Assembly: GCA_933228675.1 (NCBI GenBank)
Contig: OW121743.1
Span: forward strand, 97,341,998-97,405,997
DNA: 64,000 nt
From: Stomorhina lunata
Lineage: Eukaryota; Arthropoda; Insecta; Diptera; Rhiniidae
Reading direction: 5' to 3'
The translations under genes were made by a program, and so were the position numbers. Positions 61,298-64,000 of the stretch are shown one piece after another. Below the pieces are notes generated by a model that saw nothing but the letters and a program-made list of their open reading frames with translations, was not told the DNA's origin and made no database searches. Every line of letters starts with the position of its first letter. Position 1 is the stretch's first letter.

Positions 61298-61440
61298 AAG
61301 AAGCGCCATCTGTTCTTATGTTGGCGTATTTTTTGTTGTGTAGCTAATTTTATTTCTTTTACATCGACTGCGTGTTAATTTTGTAAGTTCACCGCTTATG
61401 GAAGCTGCTGTGATGATTAATAATTCTAATAAAAATTTAT
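61298..61440 (+). repeat. dispersed repeat, copy 2
   Basis: AGCGCCATCTGTTCTTAT, TTTTACATCGACTGCGTGTT and GGAAGCTGCTGTGATGAT match 59325-59440. Likely an ancient transposon fragment. Confidence 0.6.
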
Positions 61441-61558
61441 AACAGTAAAATTGACTCAAATACAGGCAGAATATAACATGTTAGACCTCGAGCTTAGAAA
61501 TTTCGATAGGATGGTCGCTATAATATGGTTAAAATGCTGATATCATTTATTATGATTT

Positions 61559-64000
61559 TTGTCGAAATTTTTATATAAAATATTTACTATAAAAAAAATT
61601 TCTATAGCAAAATTTTTTATCGAAACATTTATTATAGAAAGCTTTTCTATAGAAAAATTTTCTATAGAAAACTTTTCTATAGAAAACTTTTCTATAGAAA
61701 ACTTTTCTATAGAAAAATTTTCTATAGTAAAATTTTTTATAGAAAAATTTTCTATAGAAAAATTTTCTATTGAAAAATTTTTTATCGAAAAATTTACTGC
61801 AGAAAAATTTTTTATCGAAAAGTTTTCTATAAAAATTTTTTTAGAAAAATTTTGTATCGAGAATATTTTCCATAGAAAAACTTTTTATTGAAATATTTTC
61901 TATAGAAAAAAAAAAAATTTATCAAAATATTTTCTATAGGAAAATTGTTATCGAAATATTTTGTAGATATTTCATCGAAATATTTTCAATAAAAAATTTT
62001 TATTGAAATATATTATAACTTACTACAGAAAAATTTTCTAAAAAAAAATTTTATCGAAAAATTTACTACAAATTTTGTATCAAAAATTTTTTTACAAAAA
62101 TTTTTCATCGAAAAATTTTCTATAGAAAAATTTTCTACAGAAAAACTTTTATGGAAAAATTTTCTATAGAAAAATTTTCTACAGAAAAATTTTTATAGAA
62201 AAAATTTCTATAGAAAAAATTTACTACAAATTTTGTATCAAAAATTTTTTTACAAAAATTTTTCATCGAAAAATTTTCTATAGAAAAATTTTCTATAGAA
62301 AAATTTTCTATAGAAAAATTTTTATAGAAAAATTTTCTATAGAAAAATTTTTATAAAAAAACTTTCTATAGAAAAATTTTTCTATAAAATTTTTTCTATA
62401 GAAATATTTTCTATAAAAATTTTTCTGTAGAAAAATTCTATGGAAAAATTTTTATACAAAAATTTTCTATAGAAAAATTTTTATAGAAAAATTTTCTATA
62501 GAAAAATTTTTATAGAAAAATTTTCAATAGAAAAACTTTTATAGAAAAAATTTTCTATAGAAAAACTTTCATAGAAAAATTTTCTATAGAAAAATTTTTA
62601 TAGAAAAATTTTCTATAGAAAAATTTTTATAGAAAAATTTTCTATAGAAAAATTTTTATAGAAAAATTTTCTATAGAAAAATTGTTATAGAAAAATTTTT
62701 AAAGGAAAATTTTCTGTGGAAAAATTTTTTTCTTAAAATTTTTAAGAAACATTTTTTAAGAAAACTTTTTTATTTTAAAATTTTTAACAAACATTTTTTT
62801 ATCGAAATATAATTTTTTTTCTATAAAATTTTTTTTTATTGAAATATTTTCTAAAGAAAAACTTTTGTCAAAATATTTTCTATAGAAATTTTTTTTATCA
62901 ATATATAGAAACATTTTTTATCGAAAAAATTTTAATTGAATAATGTTTTATCGAAAAATTTTCCATAGAAACATTAATCTATCGATAAATCAAACAATTA
63001 CAAATTTTATAAAAAATTTTTTTAGTTGAAATCATCATCAATTTTCTATGGAAAAATGTTTGTTAAAATATTTTCTATAAAAAAATTGTTTATCGAAATA
63101 TTGTTTATAGAAAAATTGTTATCGAAATATTTTCTATATAAACACTTTTAAGCGAAATATTTTCTATAGAAAAATTTTTATCAAAATATTTTCTAGAGAA
63201 AAATTTTTCATCAAAATATTGTCTATAAAAATTTAAAATTTTCTATAGAAAAATTCTTTTATCGAAAATAGAAAAATTTTCTATCGAAAGATTTTCTATC
63301 CAAAAATTTTTAGCGAAAAATTTTCTGTATAAAAAATTTTATCAAAAATTTTCTATCGAAAAATTTTTATAGAAAAATTTTCCTAGAAAAACTTTTTATC
63401 TAAAAATTTTTAACAAAAATTTGTATAGAAATTTTTTTTATCGAATTAGTTTATATAAAATTTTCTAAAATATTATTCTTAAGAAAACTTTTGCCGAAAT
63501 ATTTCGTACAAACAATTTTTTTATTGAAGTATTTTCTATAGATTTTTTTTTTATCAAAATATAACATTTTTTATTGAAAAATTTTTAGTTGAATAAAATC
63601 TTATCAAAAAACTTTTCTGATTACAAATTTTATAGAATTTTTTTTATGTGAAATAATCATCAATTTTCTATGGAAAATTTTTTTATAAAAATATTTTCTA
63701 TACAAAAATTGTTATCGAAATATTTTCTATGTAAACATTTTTTAGCGAAATATTTTCTACAGAAAAATTATTTATCAAAATATTTTTTTAATTTTTTATT
63801 GAAATATTTTCTATATAAAAATAGATGCCAACGTTGTTTGTATATTATAACTTGCTGTCCCTGAAGATGATATTCAAAGGATATCGAAATATTGGACATG
63901 AATAATACTAATTTTCATAAAAAAAATTTTTATCGAAAAATTTTTTATTGAAAAATACTGAAAATTTACTACAGAAAAATTTTCCATAGAATATTTTTTA
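61559..64000. repeat. 15-bp self-complementary satellite (runs off the window)
   Basis: Units of ~14-16 bp such as GAAAAATTTTCTATA. The word TATAGAAAAATTTTCTATA is its own complement, so neither strand is distinguished. Most regular at 61640-61760 and 62260-62700, diverged toward 64000. The 110-residue open frame at 61559-61891 (repeated FSIEKFSIEN) is a product of the repeat. Confidence 0.92.

Larger units (their letters stand above)
57170..64000 (-). other. cac: cac intron (partial), 5' of the IIS6 exon
   Basis: No coding sequence is recognisable on either strand; exons for domains I and II lie beyond the window. The first 250 bases next to the exon are A/C-rich on the gene strand with long poly-T runs on the plus strand. 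The stretch also holds an inverted-repeat element (59617-60414), two copies of a small dispersed repeat (about 59325-59440 and 61298-61440) and the 15-bp satellite from 61559 onward. Between about 57430 and 59000 I see only AT-rich sequence. Confidence 0.8.

Noticed and set aside
61559..61891. 110-residue open frame of FSIEKFSIEN repeats
   Set aside because: It is a direct translation of the 15-bp satellite (15 bp keeps the frame open); no start context or homology.

Overview
The window is a very AT-rich, intron-dominated piece of an insect nuclear genome, most likely a calyptrate fly. It lies inside one gene on the minus strand: the Cav2-type voltage-gated calcium channel alpha-1 subunit gene cacophony (cac, also called Dmca1A). 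I identify the gene from translated exons that match the family residue by residue: S4 voltage sensors, the TGEGW selectivity-filter glutamate, and the S6 helices. The fly assignment is an inference from the cac protein and from the repeat families.

Transcription runs from high to low coordinates. The exons are: IIS6 and the start of the II-III linker (57169-56834); IIIS1 to the IIIS5-pore region (53017-52454); the domain III pore loop (38196-38053); IIIS6 and the start of the III-IV linker (37874-37673); the III-IV linker and IVS1 (28441-28277); two 111-bp, phase-0 alternatives for the IVS1-S2 loop and IVS2 (23510-23400 and 19109-18999); and IVS3 (18833-18750). All splice phases join exactly (336, 564, 144, 202, 165, 111 and 84 bp). 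A probable 6-nt microexon coding His-Asp (17201-17196) follows IVS3. It sits where vertebrate Cav2 channels carry their two-residue NP/ET microexon. The exons for IVS4 onward lie beyond coordinate 1, and those for domains I and II lie beyond 64000.

The rest is intron filled with transposon debris and satellites. A ~29-bp satellite occurs at 5.13-5.73, 6.54-8.62, 13.1-16.46 and, inverted, 54.9-56.0 kb. A ~15-bp self-complementary satellite (TTTTCTATAGAAAA type) occurs at 24.7-27.1, 40.0-40.3 and 61.5-64.0 kb. Structurally defined elements include a hAT-like element with an 8-bp target duplication that encloses a satellite array (13065-16997), a ~2.2-kb palindromic foldback element (31026-33225), a piggyBac-like element with TTAA ends (33829-34533), a TA-flanked inverted-repeat element (29494-30226), a TAA-flanked element (48533-49269, with a half copy at 39217), and a pogo/Tigger-like element (49434-50724). 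There are also broken mariner/IS630-type transposase relics at 20.6, 27.4, 34.9 and 40.7-41.1 kb.

The genes do not form an operon: this is one split channel gene. The biological interest is in how it is spliced (mutually exclusive IVS2 exons, a two-residue microexon, A/C-rich instead of T-rich acceptor tracts, and inverted repeats between alternative exons) and in satellites that expanded inside transposons within its introns.
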